This document shows, one piece after another, positions 9,680 to 19,828 of a stretch of DNA of 64,000 bases (position 1 is its first letter; each line of letters begins with the position of its first letter). The notes below the pieces were generated by a model, which was not told the origin of the DNA, did not search any database, and saw only the letters and a list, made by a program, of their open reading frames with translations. Origin of the DNA: Pseudomonas duriflava (GTDB taxonomy: Bacteria > Pseudomonadota > Gammaproteobacteria > Pseudomonadales > Pseudomonadaceae); contig NZ_VLKY01000012.1 of NCBI RefSeq assembly GCF_007830155.1, positions 124,001 through 188,000 of the forward strand, written 5' to 3'. Made by a program: the position numbers and the translations under genes.

Positions 9680-10549
9680 TCAGGGCCTGGGTGTTTCCAG
9701 GTATTTGAAGAAGTCACTCTTCGGATCCAGAACCATGACATCGCTCTTGCTTTCAAAGCTGTTGCGATAAGCCGCGAGGCTTCGTGTAAACGAATAGAAC
9801 TCTGGATTCTTGGAAAATGCTTCCGCATAAATAGAGGCGGCACGAGCATCCCCATCACCACGAGTCTCTTCAGCCTCACGGTAGGCTTCCGCCAGGATCA
9901 CGCGGCGCTGACGATCAGCATCTGCACGAATACCTTCCGCCAGCTCGCGCCCCTTGGCCCGATGCTCACGCGCTTCACGCTCACGCTCAGTACTCATCCG
10001 CTCGTATACGCTACGGCTTACTTCCTTAGGCAGGTCAATAGCTTTGATACGCACATCAACCACTTCGATACCCAACTCAGCATTAGCCATTTTGTTCAAC
10101 GATGTCGTCAATTCCGCCACCATGGCGTCCCGCTCACCCGACACGACTTCATGCAACGTACGCTTGCCGAACTGATCACGCAAACCTGCTTCAAGTCGGC
10201 GAGACAGACGCTCGTCAGCAATCTGCTTCATGCCTGACGTAGCCGTATAGAAGCGCTCCGCATTGAATACACGCCACTTGGCGTACGCATCAACCATAAC
10301 CGCCTTCTTTTCCAACGTCAGGAAGCGCTGGGTTGGGGAATCCAGCGTCATGAGGCGAGCATCGAACTTACGCACCTTGTTCACAAGCGGGATTTTGAAA
10401 TGCAGACCCGGTTGCAAGTTAGACTCAACAACCCGACCAAAGCGCAGCATAACGCCCCGCTCGGTCTGTTGAATCACAAAAAGACTGCTCCAGGCCAACA
10501 GAACCAGAGCAGCTACGACGACTAGAGCGCCTATAGCCCTGTTACTCAT
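9680..10549 (-). CDS. hflC: HflC, FtsH-modulating SPFH membrane protein
   Basis: 289 residues with one N-terminal signal-anchor (ALVVVAALVLLAWSSLFVI) and an SPFH/band-7 domain. Then comes a long coiled-coil rich in Arg/Glu (ERMSTEREREAREHRAKGRELAEGIRA) facing the periplasm. It forms the HflKC cage that surrounds and restrains the FtsH protease. The start shares one base with the hflK stop (TGATG), so the subunits are co-translated in near-equal amounts. Confidence 0.97.
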   Translation of the reverse strand: MSNRAIGALVVVAALVLLAWSSLFVIQQTERGVMLRFGRVVESNLQPGLHFKIPLVNKVRKFDARLMTLDSPTQRFLTLEKKAVMVDAYAKWRVFNAERFYTATSGMKQIADERLSRRLEAGLRDQFGKRTLHEVVSGERDAMVAELTTSLNKMANAELGIEVVDVRIKAIDLPKEVSRSVYERMSTEREREAREHRAKGRELAEGIRADADRQRRVILAEAYREAEETRGDGDARAASIYAEAFSKNPEFYSFTRSLAAYRNSFESKSDVMVLDPKSDFFKYLETPRP

Positions 10550-11718
10550 CAGCGACTCTCCCTTGTACGTACTTCAGGCAGTTGCGGCAATGTTCTGACC
10601 GAAGTAGAAGCAGCATCACTTGAACCATTCGACGAAGGCGTCTCGCTCGCACTTGCCGCACGGCTTTGGATCATTTTATCCAGCGGCAGGTAAAGCAGAT
10701 TATTCTGTCCCGCTTCGCCTGTGATCAGCACTTTACTTGATTGGCTCAAGACCTCTTGGATGGCATCTAAATACAAACGCTCACGAGTAACCTGCGGAGC
10801 CTTCTCATATTCAGCGACCAGCTTATTAAAGCGATCGGCTTCACCCTGAGCCCGTGCAATGACTTCTTCCCGATAACCATTGGCCTCTTCAAGAATACGC
10901 TGGGCTTGACCACGCGCCTCTGGAATCACGCCATTGGCATATGTTTCAGCTTGGTTCCGCTCACGCTGTTCATCTTCACGCGCACGAATCACATCGTCGA
11001 ATGCTTCCTGCACCTCACGCGGAGCGGCAGCACTCTGGATATTTACCTGAGTTACTGTGATACCCGTCTTGTAGTTATCCAGGAAGCGCTGAAGACGCTC
11101 ACGCACCTCATTGGCAACCTGCTCGCGCCCAGACGTCAGCAACTGATCCATGGTGGTCGAACCAGCTACGTGTCGCAGAGCACTTTCAGTGGCATGCTGA
11201 AGACTGACTTCTGGCTGATCCACATTCAGCACGAACGATTCCAGATCAGTGATCTTGTATTGAACCGTCAACGGTACTTCGACGATGTTCTCGTCTTGGG
11301 TAAGCATCTGGCCCTGCTTGCTATAAGCACGCTCCCGCGTCACGTTCTCCTGGAACTTTCGATCCATTGGCGGGAAATAGATGTTCAAGCCTGGTCCTAC
11401 GGTTTCGTAGTACTTGCCAAAGCGCAGGATAACCGCCTGCTCTTGCTCATCCACCACATAAAAAGCGTTGTACAGCCAAAGGCCGAACAGAAGCGCCAAT
11501 CCAATAAGAATAAGACCGGTACCACCCCCACTGCTCTGCCCACTACCACCGCTGTCAGGGCGGCGCTTACCACCAAATAGGCGATTGAGCTTGTTCTGCA
11601 GTTTGCGTAGCGCCTCGTCCAAGTCAGGCGGTCCCTGGCGACCACCGCCATTACCACCTCGGCGCCCGCCCCAGGGATCTTGATTATTTGAGTTGCCACC
11701 CGGCTCGTTCCAAGCCAT
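10549..11718 (-). CDS. hflK: HflK, FtsH-modulating SPFH membrane protein
   Basis: 389 residues. The cytoplasmic N-terminus is Gly/Asn/Arg rich (WGGRRGGNGGGRQGPPDLDE), followed by a membrane segment around residues 70-90. Then an SPFH domain (AVILRFGKYYETVGPGLNIYFPP) and a coiled-coil with an Ala/Glu-rich motif (EDEQRERNQAETYANGVIPEARGQA). Partner of HflC in the HflKC-FtsH complex. GGGAGA precedes the ATG. The C-terminus is Ser/Thr-rich and unlike other domains here. Confidence 0.97.
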   Translation of the reverse strand: MAWNEPGGNSNNQDPWGGRRGGNGGGRQGPPDLDEALRKLQNKLNRLFGGKRRPDSGGSGQSSGGGTGLILIGLALLFGLWLYNAFYVVDEQEQAVILRFGKYYETVGPGLNIYFPPMDRKFQENVTRERAYSKQGQMLTQDENIVEVPLTVQYKITDLESFVLNVDQPEVSLQHATESALRHVAGSTTMDQLLTSGREQVANEVRERLQRFLDNYKTGITVTQVNIQSAAAPREVQEAFDDVIRAREDEQRERNQAETYANGVIPEARGQAQRILEEANGYREEVIARAQGEADRFNKLVAEYEKAPQVTRERLYLDAIQEVLSQSSKVLITGEAGQNNLLYLPLDKMIQSRAASASETPSSNGSSDAASTSVRTLPQLPEVRTRESR

Positions 11719-11816
11719 AGCGTTCTCCCTACTGATAAAGCGAAAACGCGCCGGTTGGCGCGCCGACCAATGCTACCGGATGCCAGAGGCCCGGACCAAA
11801 AACGTCGATGAAGGCT

Positions 11817-13121
11817 TTATTGCAAAGTATGTTGTGCGACAAAGTCATCGGGCTTAAAACCTGCACGACTGACAAGACGATTAAGTTCAGCGCGTGGTAA
11901 ACGTACAGACAACAACGTACGACCTTCGTTGTCATGACGCTCCTCCTGAACGGCTCCCTGCTCGAACAGCAACGCCCGCAGCCGCCCCAGATCCTGGGAC
12001 AGACACAGGGTACCGGTGAACAGATCTTCGCCCAGAAGCTCAGCCACGGCCTGACGAATCAGAGGTAACCCCTGTTCCTCACGAGCCGATACCCAGACTC
12101 GGATCGGGGTGCCTGTTTCTTCATCACGTTGAATATGTGGTTCTATCCCCTCCAGCAAATCAATCTTGTTATAGATCTCAAGCATGGGAATGTCATCCGC
12201 CCCAATTTCGCTTAGCACAGCATTGACCTGTTCAATCTGAAGCATACGGTCCGGCTCATGGGAGTCGATGACATGCAAAAGCAGATCAGCGTTGCTGGAC
12301 TCTTCCAGCGTCGCGCGGAAGGCTTCTACCAGTTTATGGGGCAGATGCCGTATGAAGCCCACCGTATCGGCTAGTATGATTGGCCCAAGATCCTCCAATT
12401 CCAAACGGCGAAGCGTGGGGTCCAGCGTCGCAAACAGCTGATTGGCAGCATATACCCCTGAGGCCGTCAGACTGTTGAATAGCGTCGACTTGCCTGCGTT
12501 GGTATAACCTACGAGTGAAACAGCGGGAATCTCAGCACGCCTCCGTCCTCGCCGGGCCTGCTCACGCTGACTGCGTACCTTTTCCAGACGCTGCTTAATC
12601 TGCCGGATACGAATGCGCAGCAAACGGCGGTCAGTTTCTAACTGAGTTTCACCCGGCCCTCGAAGACCAATCCCTCCCTTTTGTCGCTCAAGGTGCGTCC
12701 ATCCTCGAACCAGGCGCGTGCTCATGTGATCCAGCTGAGCCAACTCGACTTGCAGCTTACCTTCATGAGTACGGGCACGCTGGGCAAAGATATCCAGAAT
12801 CAGACCGGTACGATCAAGCACACGGCACTCCAAGGCACGTTCGAGATTACGCTCCTGACTGGGCGTTAACGTGTGATTGAAAATGACGAGTTCAGCCTGG
12901 TCAGCCTTAACAAGATCATGCAGTTCATCGACCTTGCCGGTACCGATGAGAAAGCGAGCGGAGGGCTGATAACGCGACACAGTGACAAGAGCCACCATGT
13001 CAGCGCCGGCGGAGCGCGCAAGTTCTTGGAACTCCTGAGGATCCTCGCGGACATCAGGATCCTGGCCTTCGATATGGACCAGAATGGCCCGTTCACCACC
13101 ACCCGGGCGTTCAAAGAACAA
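11817..13121 (-). CDS. hflX: GTPase HflX (ribosome rescue/splitting)
   Basis: 434 residues. HflX N-terminal domain with the glycine-rich ERQKGGIGLRGPGETQLETDRR segment, then a G domain with P-loop GYTNAGKSTLF, switch region ATLDPTLRRL, DTVGFIRHLPHKLVEAFRATLEE and NKIDLLEG. It splits stalled 70S ribosomes under stress. The start codon is TTG at 13119-13121: MFFERPGGGERAILVH matches relatives and AGGAG lies six bases upstream. It follows hfq by 13 bases, a conserved pairing. Confidence 0.96.
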   Translation of the reverse strand: MFFERPGGGERAILVHIEGQDPDVREDPQEFQELARSAGADMVALVTVSRYQPSARFLIGTGKVDELHDLVKADQAELVIFNHTLTPSQERNLERALECRVLDRTGLILDIFAQRARTHEGKLQVELAQLDHMSTRLVRGWTHLERQKGGIGLRGPGETQLETDRRLLRIRIRQIKQRLEKVRSQREQARRGRRRAEIPAVSLVGYTNAGKSTLFNSLTASGVYAANQLFATLDPTLRRLELEDLGPIILADTVGFIRHLPHKLVEAFRATLEESSNADLLLHVIDSHEPDRMLQIEQVNAVLSEIGADDIPMLEIYNKIDLLEGIEPHIQRDEETGTPIRVWVSAREEQGLPLIRQAVAELLGEDLFTGTLCLSQDLGRLRALLFEQGAVQEERHDNEGRTLLSVRLPRAELNRLVSRAGFKPDDFVAQHTLQ

Positions 13122-13134
13122 GGGCGACTCCTAT

Positions 13135-13383
13135 TTACAGATTACCGGGTTCAGCTGGCTGATCGCTGCTAGGCAGACGTACAGGGCGGCTGGGCACAAC
13201 GGTAGAAATGGCGTGCTTGTATACCATCTGGCTGACTGTGTTTTTCAGCAGGATGACAAATTGATCAAAAGACTCGATCTGACCTTGCAACTTGATGCCA
13301 TTGACCAAGTAAATTGAAACCGGAACGCGTTCCTTACGCAGGGTATTCAGGTAAGGGTCTTGTAGCGAATGCCCTTTTGACAT
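13135..13383 (-). CDS. hfq: RNA chaperone Hfq
   Basis: 82 residues, the size of Pseudomonas Hfq. It starts [20 protein letters not shown]. The Sm1 motif region is [27 protein letters not shown] and Sm2 is the [10 protein letters not shown] segment. Residues Gln8, Asp9, Phe42, Tyr55, Lys56 and His57 used for RNA binding are all present. The C-terminal tail is short. TTGAGGAGAGCGG supplies a strong ribosome binding site. A longer in-frame opening at 13476 is rejected because its extra 31 residues do not match the family. Confidence 0.98.
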   Translation of the reverse strand: MSKGHSLQDPYLNTLRKERVPVSIYLVNGIKLQGQIESFDQFVILLKNTVSQMVYKHAISTVVPSRPVRLPSSDQPAEPGNL

Positions 13384-13466
13384 TGTGCCGCTCTCCTCAA
13401 AGATAAAAGATTCAGTAATTGCAAGGTCGGAAGGTTCGCCATCATCGGCGCGATTCTTCTTGAGAC

Positions 13467-14435
13467 TCAACTGCATATGGAGACCGCCTTAAGGCTTTTC
13501 AAGACACGCGACACATTGTCGCGCGCCAAACTATCTAACCACTGTAGCTGGCTCCAACCACGCAGCCAGGTGAGCTGTCGCTTGGCCAGCTGGCGCGTGG
13601 CGATGATGCCGCGCTCAGTCATTTCATCAAAACTCGTTTTTCCGTCCAGGTACTCCCATACTTGACGGTAGCCGACGGCGCGCATAGAGGGTAACTCGGC
13701 GTGTAAATCGTTCCGTGCTCGTAAACGTGTGACCTCATCAATGAAGCCCTGTTCCAGCATCAGGCGGAAACGCACAGCGATCCTCTCATGCAATATCGCC
13801 CGCTCCCTGGGAGCAATCGCCAGATGAATGGCAGTATACGGGAATTGTTCGATAAACGGCGCGCTGGAATCAGCATTTCCTCCATGTTGACGCATCCGGT
13901 ACTCGGTCATCGTTACACCACTGGAGCGATACACCTCAAGCGCTCGGGTCAGCCGCTGAGGGTCGTTGGGATGAATGCGGGCCGCAGACTCGGGGTCTAC
14001 TTCGGCAAGGCAACGATGAATCGCGCCCCATCCCTCATGTGCAGCCTGTGCTTCGATATTAGCGCGCACCGCCGGGTCAGCGCTGGGCATGTCAGCCAGG
14101 CCTTCCAGCAGGGCCTTAAAATAAAGCATGGTTCCGCCGACCAACAAGGGAATGCGCCCGGCCGCTGTGATGTCAGCCATCGCCGCGCGTGCATCTGCGC
14201 AAAAATCAGCAGCGGAATACGCCTCGTTGGGTTCACGAATATCGATCAGCCGGTGAGGAAAAGACTCAAGCACCTCAGGAGAAGGCTTGGCCGTACCGAT
14301 ATCCATGCCGCGATACACCAACGCGGAGTCGACACTGATCAATTCACAAGGCAGTACACGCGCCAACTCCAGAGCAAGATCAGTCTTGCCCGAAGCTGTC
14401 GGACCCATGAGAAAAATGGCAGGAGGAAGAGACAT
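13467..14435 (-). CDS. miaA: tRNA dimethylallyltransferase MiaA
   Basis: 322 residues. Adds a dimethylallyl group to N6 of A37 in tRNAs reading UNN codons. P-loop [15 protein letters not shown], then the conserved [59 protein letters not shown] and [11 protein letters not shown] motifs; the full enzyme is present. It is followed by hfq at 83 bases and preceded by mutL at 42 bases, the usual mutL-miaA-hfq-hflX order. Confidence 0.97.
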   Translation of the reverse strand: MSLPPAIFLMGPTASGKTDLALELARVLPCELISVDSALVYRGMDIGTAKPSPEVLESFPHRLIDIREPNEAYSAADFCADARAAMADITAAGRIPLLVGGTMLYFKALLEGLADMPSADPAVRANIEAQAAHEGWGAIHRCLAEVDPESAARIHPNDPQRLTRALEVYRSSGVTMTEYRMRQHGGNADSSAPFIEQFPYTAIHLAIAPRERAILHERIAVRFRLMLEQGFIDEVTRLRARNDLHAELPSMRAVGYRQVWEYLDGKTSFDEMTERGIIATRQLAKRQLTWLRGWSQLQWLDSLARDNVSRVLKSLKAVSICS

Positions 14436-14477
14436 TCACACACTCATTGAAGGCCTGCAGACATCATCTGAGGCCGA

Positions 14478-16400
14478 TTACCTGCCACGCAGGAACAGTT
14501 TATCGAGATCGTCCAGCCCCATTTGGGTCCAGGTAGGTCGACCATGGTTACATTGACCACTGCGCTCGGTGATTTCCATATCCCGTAGCAAAGCGTTCAT
14601 TTCCGGTAGTGTCAAACGCCGGTTTGCTCGTACTGCGCCGTGACATGCCATGGTGCCAAGCAACTCGTTCAAATGCGCCTGGATTCGATCACTGGTCCCA
14701 TATTCGAGCAGATCGGAAAGGACATCCCGAACCAGCTGGGCTGCCTGGGCCTGCTTGAGTAGTGCAGGCGTCTGCCGGATAGCCAAGGTTTCCGGACCCA
14801 ATCGTTGTAACTCGAAGCCCAGTTTCTGGAACCAGTCTGCATGCTCTTCAGCACAGTCCGCTTCGCGCTCGCTGACCGCAATGGACTCTGGAACCAACAA
14901 GGGCTGGCCGCGCAGTCCCTCACTGGCCATCGCAACCTTGAGCCGTTCATAGGTGATACGCTCATGAGCAGCATGCATATCTACCAAGACCAGACCTTGG
15001 GCATTCTCAGCCAGAATATAAATACCCTTGAGCTGCGCCAGCGCATACCCCAATGGAGGAATATCCCCTTGCTCTTCAGGCAATGTTGCTGATGCGGACG
15101 CAGGTGAGGCCGGACCGTTTCCAGGAAGCGGCGCGAAAAAAGCCTGATAAGCCCCCTGCTTTTCTGCGACTGACAAATTCGAGTGGGTAGATGGCGGGGG
15201 CGCGTAGGACGAGCCGCTGCCAGAGCCATTCGGCCCACTGCCATAGGACGCCAGTGCCGACCTGCTTGGCTCAAGCACACTAGCCGCCAAACTCATTTCA
15301 CCTTGCGGGCCGAACTCGCCGGCCGCCGTACCAGTCACTACAGGCGCGGGCAGACTGGACGCCGCGGGTGCTGCCAGTTGATCATCCGGCCGAATATCGG
15401 CCAGGGCCCGATGCAGCGTACCGTAAAGGAAATCATGCACCATACGGCTGTCACGAAAGCGGACCTCGTGCTTGGTGGGGTGAACATTCACATCCACGAC
15501 CCCTGGGTCCAGCTCGAGAAACAGGACGAATGCCGGATGGCGCCCGTTATACAGTACATCCCGGTAAGCCTGCCGTATCGCATGGGCAACTAGTTTGTCT
15601 CGGACCATCCGCCCGTTTACATAGAAATATTGCAGGTCTGCCTGGCTGCGCGAGAACGTTGGTAGCCCTACCCACCCCCAAAGGCGCAGCTCACCTCGCT
15701 CATGCTGAATAGGCAAGGCCTGCTCAAGAAAGGTAGACCCACAGACTGCACTGACACGCCGGGCCTGACTGATATCGGTCGTGGCCTCATGCAGGGATAA
15801 CACGGTCTTGCCGTTATGCCGCAAGTGAAAACCCACATCGAAACGGGCCAATGCCAGGCGCCGTACGACCTCCTGCAAATGATCAAACTCGGTTTTTTCC
15901 GCCCGCAGAAATTTACGCCGTGCGGGTGTATTGAAAAACAAGTCGCGCACTTCTACCGTCGTGCCGGGCGGATGAGCAGCCGGATTAACCCGTGAATGCA
16001 TTTCTCGCCCTTCAGTTTCTACTTGCCAGGCGTGATCGGCCTCATAATGACGTGAGGTCAGGGTCAGTCTCGATACGGAGCTGATCGAGGCTAAAGCTTC
16101 TCCGCGAAAACCAAGGCTTTCGACATGCTCTAGTTCGTCGAGGTTGTAGATCTTGCTAGTGGCATGACGCTCAAGTGCTAGCGGCAGATCATCGGCAGGA
16201 ATACCCTTGCCATCGTCACGGATACGCAGCAGCTTGACGCCACCCTGCTCGACCTCGATGTCAATTCGACGAGCCCCTGCATCCAGGCTGTTTTCCAGCA
16301 ATTCCTTGGCGACCGAGGAGGGACGCTCGACGACCTCACCCGCAGCGATCTGGTTGGCCAGGCGCGGGCTGAGAAGTTGAATACGGCGTATGTCAGTCAT
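14478..16400 (-). CDS. mutL: DNA mismatch repair protein MutL (endonuclease type)
   Basis: 640 residues. The N-terminal GHKL ATPase has [53 protein letters not shown] and [14 protein letters not shown] Ser/Pro/Gly-rich linker (residues ~345-440) joins it to the C-terminal dimerisation domain. That domain contains [12 protein letters not shown], the DQHA(X)2E(X)4E endonuclease motif found in MutL of bacteria without MutH, and a late CNHGRP motif. It should therefore nick the daughter strand itself, unlike Escherichia coli MutL. Confidence 0.97.
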   Translation of the reverse strand: MTDIRRIQLLSPRLANQIAAGEVVERPSSVAKELLENSLDAGARRIDIEVEQGGVKLLRIRDDGKGIPADDLPLALERHATSKIYNLDELEHVESLGFRGEALASISSVSRLTLTSRHYEADHAWQVETEGREMHSRVNPAAHPPGTTVEVRDLFFNTPARRKFLRAEKTEFDHLQEVVRRLALARFDVGFHLRHNGKTVLSLHEATTDISQARRVSAVCGSTFLEQALPIQHERGELRLWGWVGLPTFSRSQADLQYFYVNGRMVRDKLVAHAIRQAYRDVLYNGRHPAFVLFLELDPGVVDVNVHPTKHEVRFRDSRMVHDFLYGTLHRALADIRPDDQLAAPAASSLPAPVVTGTAAGEFGPQGEMSLAASVLEPSRSALASYGSGPNGSGSGSSYAPPPSTHSNLSVAEKQGAYQAFFAPLPGNGPASPASASATLPEEQGDIPPLGYALAQLKGIYILAENAQGLVLVDMHAAHERITYERLKVAMASEGLRGQPLLVPESIAVSEREADCAEEHADWFQKLGFELQRLGPETLAIRQTPALLKQAQAAQLVRDVLSDLLEYGTSDRIQAHLNELLGTMACHGAVRANRRLTLPEMNALLRDMEITERSGQCNHGRPTWTQMGLDDLDKLFLRGR

Positions 16401-16511
16401 GAAAGCAGCCAGAAATAATCAGAAGGTCAGGGCTTGCTGAACAGAAAAGCAGCAAAGCTTTCCGAACAGGACATCAGGTCAGAAGGCAGCGCTTATCGGT
16501 CCAGAGGGATC

Positions 16512-17789
16512 TTATGGGTTCCCCGTCGCTAACTGCTGCCCCTTCTGGTCACGCAGCCAAGCAAGGTAAGTTCCGGGTGGCGGACTTCTCTGGAAATACT
16601 GCGAGACGCCTGCGCGAATCTGGCGAGCCAGAAGTTCTTGATGCCTGGAAGAGGCCAGCTTGGTCGACTCGCTCGGATTGGAGATAAACCCGGTTTCGAC
16701 CAGAATCGATGGAATATCCGGAGATTTCAACACAACAAAGGCGGCCTGTTCAACCTTGCGGTGCAGGAGCTTGGTTTGCTGCCCCATACTGGTCAGCACC
16801 TTTTGGCCGACATCCAGACTGGAGGACAGGGTTGACGTCATCGAGAGGTCCAGCAGCACGCCAGCAAGCATTTGATCCTTAGTATCCAGCGCGCTACCCA
16901 CCCCCCCGATGAGATCGGAACTGTTCTCCGTATCAGCCAGCCAGCGCGCCGTTTCTGACGTAGCGCCACGTTGCGACAACGCAAAAACGGAAACGCCAGA
17001 AGCGGACCGATTCGGCGCAGCATCTGCATGGATAGAGATAAATAGGTCAGCCCCCTTCTTACGGGCAATCTCGGTACGCTTGCGCAGCGGAATAAAATAA
17101 TCACCCGTACGCGTCAGCTCGGCCCGGTAGCCTTTCATCTGATTGATCTGTGCCTGCAGCTTGCGAGCAATGGCCAAAGTAATGTTCTTTTCGAACAAGC
17201 CTCCCCCCTGGGCAACGGCACCAGGATCTTCACCGCCGTGACCGGCATCAATCACGACAATTACATCGCGCTTGCCGGACGGTCCTGCCGGCACCGTCAC
17301 TTTGGGCTGAGCCGGGCTTACCGGCGTTGAGGGTCGTTCGGGGGTTGGCGTAGCCGGAACGTCCGCGCTAATGTCGGCGCCCTGATCGTACAGGTCGACT
17401 ACGAGGCGGTCTCCGTATTGCTGATTGGGTGCCAGGGTAAAACTCTTGGGCGTTACCGGCTGGGCAACGTCGAGCACGACACGCAGGTCATTTTCCGTGC
17501 GCTGAGCCGAGCGCAATCCTGTAATGGGAGTGCCCTTCAAGCGCGCTTCATTAAGCTGGGTAGATAACTTGGCGCCACTCAGATCAATGACGATCCGATT
17601 GGGCGCCGTCAAGGTAAAAACACTGGCCTTGACCGGGCCACTTAAATCAAACACCAGACGCGTGTTGTCCGGCGCACGCCAGACACGCATATCCTTGATG
17701 TCGGCAGCGGCCAGTACTTGAGTCGCCATGCACAACAACAACGCACCTATGGCTGCCCATCCCAAGCGTACTCGCATCCCCCACCCCAT
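16512..17789 (-). CDS. amiB: N-acetylmuramoyl-L-alanine amidase, AMIN + Amidase_3, no LysM
   Basis: 425 residues. Signal peptide (AAIGALLLCMATQVLAA), an AMIN domain (VWRAPDNTRLVFDLSGPVK...), a Pro/Thr-rich linker near residues 145-170, then a zinc amidase. Zinc ligands appear in VIDAGHGGEDPGA (His), FEKNITLAIARKL (Glu) and ISIHADA (His), with the catalytic Glu in LVETGFISNP. It cleaves peptidoglycan stem peptides during daughter-cell separation. It ends soon after the catalytic domain and lacks the C-terminal LysM repeat I expect from AmiB relatives; the downstream 111 bases hold no remnant. It lies seven bases after tsaE. Alternative start: the ATG four codons inward. Confidence 0.94.
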   Translation of the reverse strand: MGWGMRVRLGWAAIGALLLCMATQVLAAADIKDMRVWRAPDNTRLVFDLSGPVKASVFTLTAPNRIVIDLSGAKLSTQLNEARLKGTPITGLRSAQRTENDLRVVLDVAQPVTPKSFTLAPNQQYGDRLVVDLYDQGADISADVPATPTPERPSTPVSPAQPKVTVPAGPSGKRDVIVVIDAGHGGEDPGAVAQGGGLFEKNITLAIARKLQAQINQMKGYRAELTRTGDYFIPLRKRTEIARKKGADLFISIHADAAPNRSASGVSVFALSQRGATSETARWLADTENSSDLIGGVGSALDTKDQMLAGVLLDLSMTSTLSSSLDVGQKVLTSMGQQTKLLHRKVEQAAFVVLKSPDIPSILVETGFISNPSESTKLASSRHQELLARQIRAGVSQYFQRSPPPGTYLAWLRDQKGQQLATGNP

Positions 17790-17795
17790 TCGCCT

Positions 17796-18293
17796 TTAAA
17801 CTCCTGTGAACAGGGCGGCGTGCCAAGCTTCGCCTTGTGGGCTTTGAAACACCAGCTGCACGTTACGACCGCCCGCGTGGGGCGTAATGGTAATGTCCAG
17901 ATCAGGCTTTGGCAAAAGGCCCCGCCCCCGCTCTGGCCATTCGATCAGACACAGGGCATCCCCTGTGAAATAGTCTCGAATTCCAAGAAACTCAAGTTCT
18001 TCGGGGTCGGCCAGACGGTACAGATCGAAGTGGTAGGCCTGGATATCCGCTATCTCATAAGGCTCCACCAGAGTGAATGTAGGACTTTTGACCGCTCCGG
18101 CATGCCCCAGGCCACGCAGAATGCCGCGCGACAGGGTTGTCTTTCCAGCGCCAAGATCACCATGCAGGTAAACGGTCCCGCGGCCTCCGCTGGCCTGAGC
18201 GATCTTTTTCCCTAGGGTAGCCATACCTTCTTCGTCAGCTACAAACAGCACGGTTTCAAATGGAGTTGTCGAAGGAGGAGTCATTTGAGACAT
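17796..18293 (-). CDS. tsaE: tRNA threonylcarbamoyladenosine biosynthesis ATPase TsaE
   Basis: 165 residues. Walker A in YLHGDLGAGKTTLSRGIL, then SPTFTLVEPYEI and the HFDLYRLADPEELEFLGIRDYF segment with Walker-B-like function, and CLIEWPERG. It works with TsaB and TsaD to install t6A37 in tRNA. The start lies within the last 13 bases of nnr, and the amiB start follows after seven bases. nnr-tsaE-amiB-mutL is a conserved gene string. Confidence 0.96.
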   Translation of the reverse strand: MSQMTPPSTTPFETVLFVADEEGMATLGKKIAQASGGRGTVYLHGDLGAGKTTLSRGILRGLGHAGAVKSPTFTLVEPYEIADIQAYHFDLYRLADPEELEFLGIRDYFTGDALCLIEWPERGRGLLPKPDLDITITPHAGGRNVQLVFQSPQGEAWHAALFTGV

Positions 18294-19768
18294 GGATTAT
18301 AACTCTCTAAAAGCTGACGAACGGTATCGGGAAAGTCACTAGCGGCCAGTCCTCGTCCATGCTGACCAAGCAGCTCACCGGCCCTCCCATGTAGCCAGGC
18401 ACCTAGACAGGCCGCTTCGAAAGCCGGTAGATGCTGAGCCAACAAGGCGGCAATGATGCCTGTAAGCACATCGCCTGCGCCACCGGTTGCCATAGCAGGA
18501 TGTCCTCGCCCACATAACGCCATCCGGCCATCCGGAGCGGCGATAAGCGTTCCAAGCCCCTTGAGCAGTACAACCGCACCGTAACGTTCGGCCAGCTTTC
18601 TGGCCGCCGTAGGCCGAAGGTTCTGTACCGTTGCGGTATCGCTACGCAGCAGGCGTGCGGCTTCACCAGGATGAGGGGTCATGATCCAGGGCCCCTTGGG
18701 CGTACTGACTGCCTGACCTGCCAGTAGGTTGAGCGCATCGGCGTCCCAGACCTGAGGAATGTCCCGAGAAGCAGCCACGCTTAGAAGACTGCGGCTCCAG
18801 GCGCCCTGCCCCAATCCCGGCCCAACGGCCAGGACGTCGGCTTTTTCAACCAGCGAGATAACTCGGCTCGAGGACTCGACACCTGCAACCATGATTTCGG
18901 GACGACGCGCCAACGCGGCGGCCACATTGGAAGGACGCGTCGCCAGAGACACCATACCGGCCCCGCAGCGCAGTGCGGCTTCAGAGGTCATCATCGCTGC
19001 GCCCCCCGTCCCTTCGTTACCACCCATCACCAGAACATGCCCAAAGTTTCCTTTATGGGCACTACGCTTACGCGGGGGCAAGCGCGGCAGGTTGCGGGGC
19101 GACAGACGTTGGGCCAAGGCATCAGCCGGATTCTGGGGCTCCTCGACCAGCGCGGCAAATTCAAGCTCGCCACAATGATCGGGCCCCTCTCCCGTCAGCA
19201 ACCCCAGCTTTACCCCAATGAACGTAACGGTTAGATTCGCCTGAACCGCAATGCTAGTGACAGCCCCGGTATCAGCATTGAGTCCGGAGGGAACGTCCAC
19301 AGCCAGAACGGGTAACGGCGAGGCGTTGATTTGTTTGATAGCTTCAGCGTATGCGTCCCGAACACTGCCTGAAAAGCCTGTACCCAACAGCGCGTCCACA
19401 ATGACGCCACTCAGCTCCGCACCGCTCTTCCATGCTTCCGACCGAGCCCCGCAACCAGTGGCTTCAGCATAGGCATGCGCCGCGTCGCCTTTGAGCGTGG
19501 CGGGATCGTTGAGGTGGTATACTCGCACCGGCCAGCCCGCCCGTTGCGCCAAGGCCGCGATCAAATAACCATCGCCGCCGTTGTTGCCTCCTCCAGCGAA
19601 TACTGTAATCGCCCCGGCATCGGGCCAGCGTTGGCGCAAGGCACGCCAGGCCGCACGTGCGGCACGATGCATCAATTCGAAACCAGGTGTTCCCGACGCG
19701 ATCAATCGAGCATCGAGGGCGCGCACTTGGGCAGCGCTATAAAGGGAAAGCGGCAAGTCATCGTGCAT
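18281..19768 (-). CDS. nnr: Bifunctional NAD(P)HX epimerase/dehydratase
   Basis: About 495 residues. The N-terminal YjeF_N epimerase domain (VFAGGGNNGGDGYLIAALA; ALLGTGFSGSVRD; AVDVPSGLNADTG) is followed by the ribokinase-like ADP-dependent dehydratase domain (GHVLVMGGNEGTGGAAMM; VGPGLG; MTPHPGEAARLL; AMATGGAGDVLTGIIAALL). Repairs hydrated NADH and NADPH. I chose the ATG at 19768 (MHDDLPLSLYSAAQVRALD). A frame from 19825 would begin three bases from the divergent queG start and adds 19 non-homologous residues. GGAG lies 11 bases upstream of the chosen start. Confidence 0.93.
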   Translation of the reverse strand: MHDDLPLSLYSAAQVRALDARLIASGTPGFELMHRAARAAWRALRQRWPDAGAITVFAGGGNNGGDGYLIAALAQRAGWPVRVYHLNDPATLKGDAAHAYAEATGCGARSEAWKSGAELSGVIVDALLGTGFSGSVRDAYAEAIKQINASPLPVLAVDVPSGLNADTGAVTSIAVQANLTVTFIGVKLGLLTGEGPDHCGELEFAALVEEPQNPADALAQRLSPRNLPRLPPRKRSAHKGNFGHVLVMGGNEGTGGAAMMTSEAALRCGAGMVSLATRPSNVAAALARRPEIMVAGVESSSRVISLVEKADVLAVGPGLGQGAWSRSLLSVAASRDIPQVWDADALNLLAGQAVSTPKGPWIMTPHPGEAARLLRSDTATVQNLRPTAARKLAERYGAVVLLKGLGTLIAAPDGRMALCGRGHPAMATGGAGDVLTGIIAALLAQHLPAFEAACLGAWLHGRAGELLGQHGRGLAASDFPDTVRQLLESYNPCLK

Positions 19769-19828
19769 GCGGAAACGGGCTCCAGGTCTGGAAAACTCAT
19801 ATTCTCGTCGGTAGCTTAACGCCACGCC

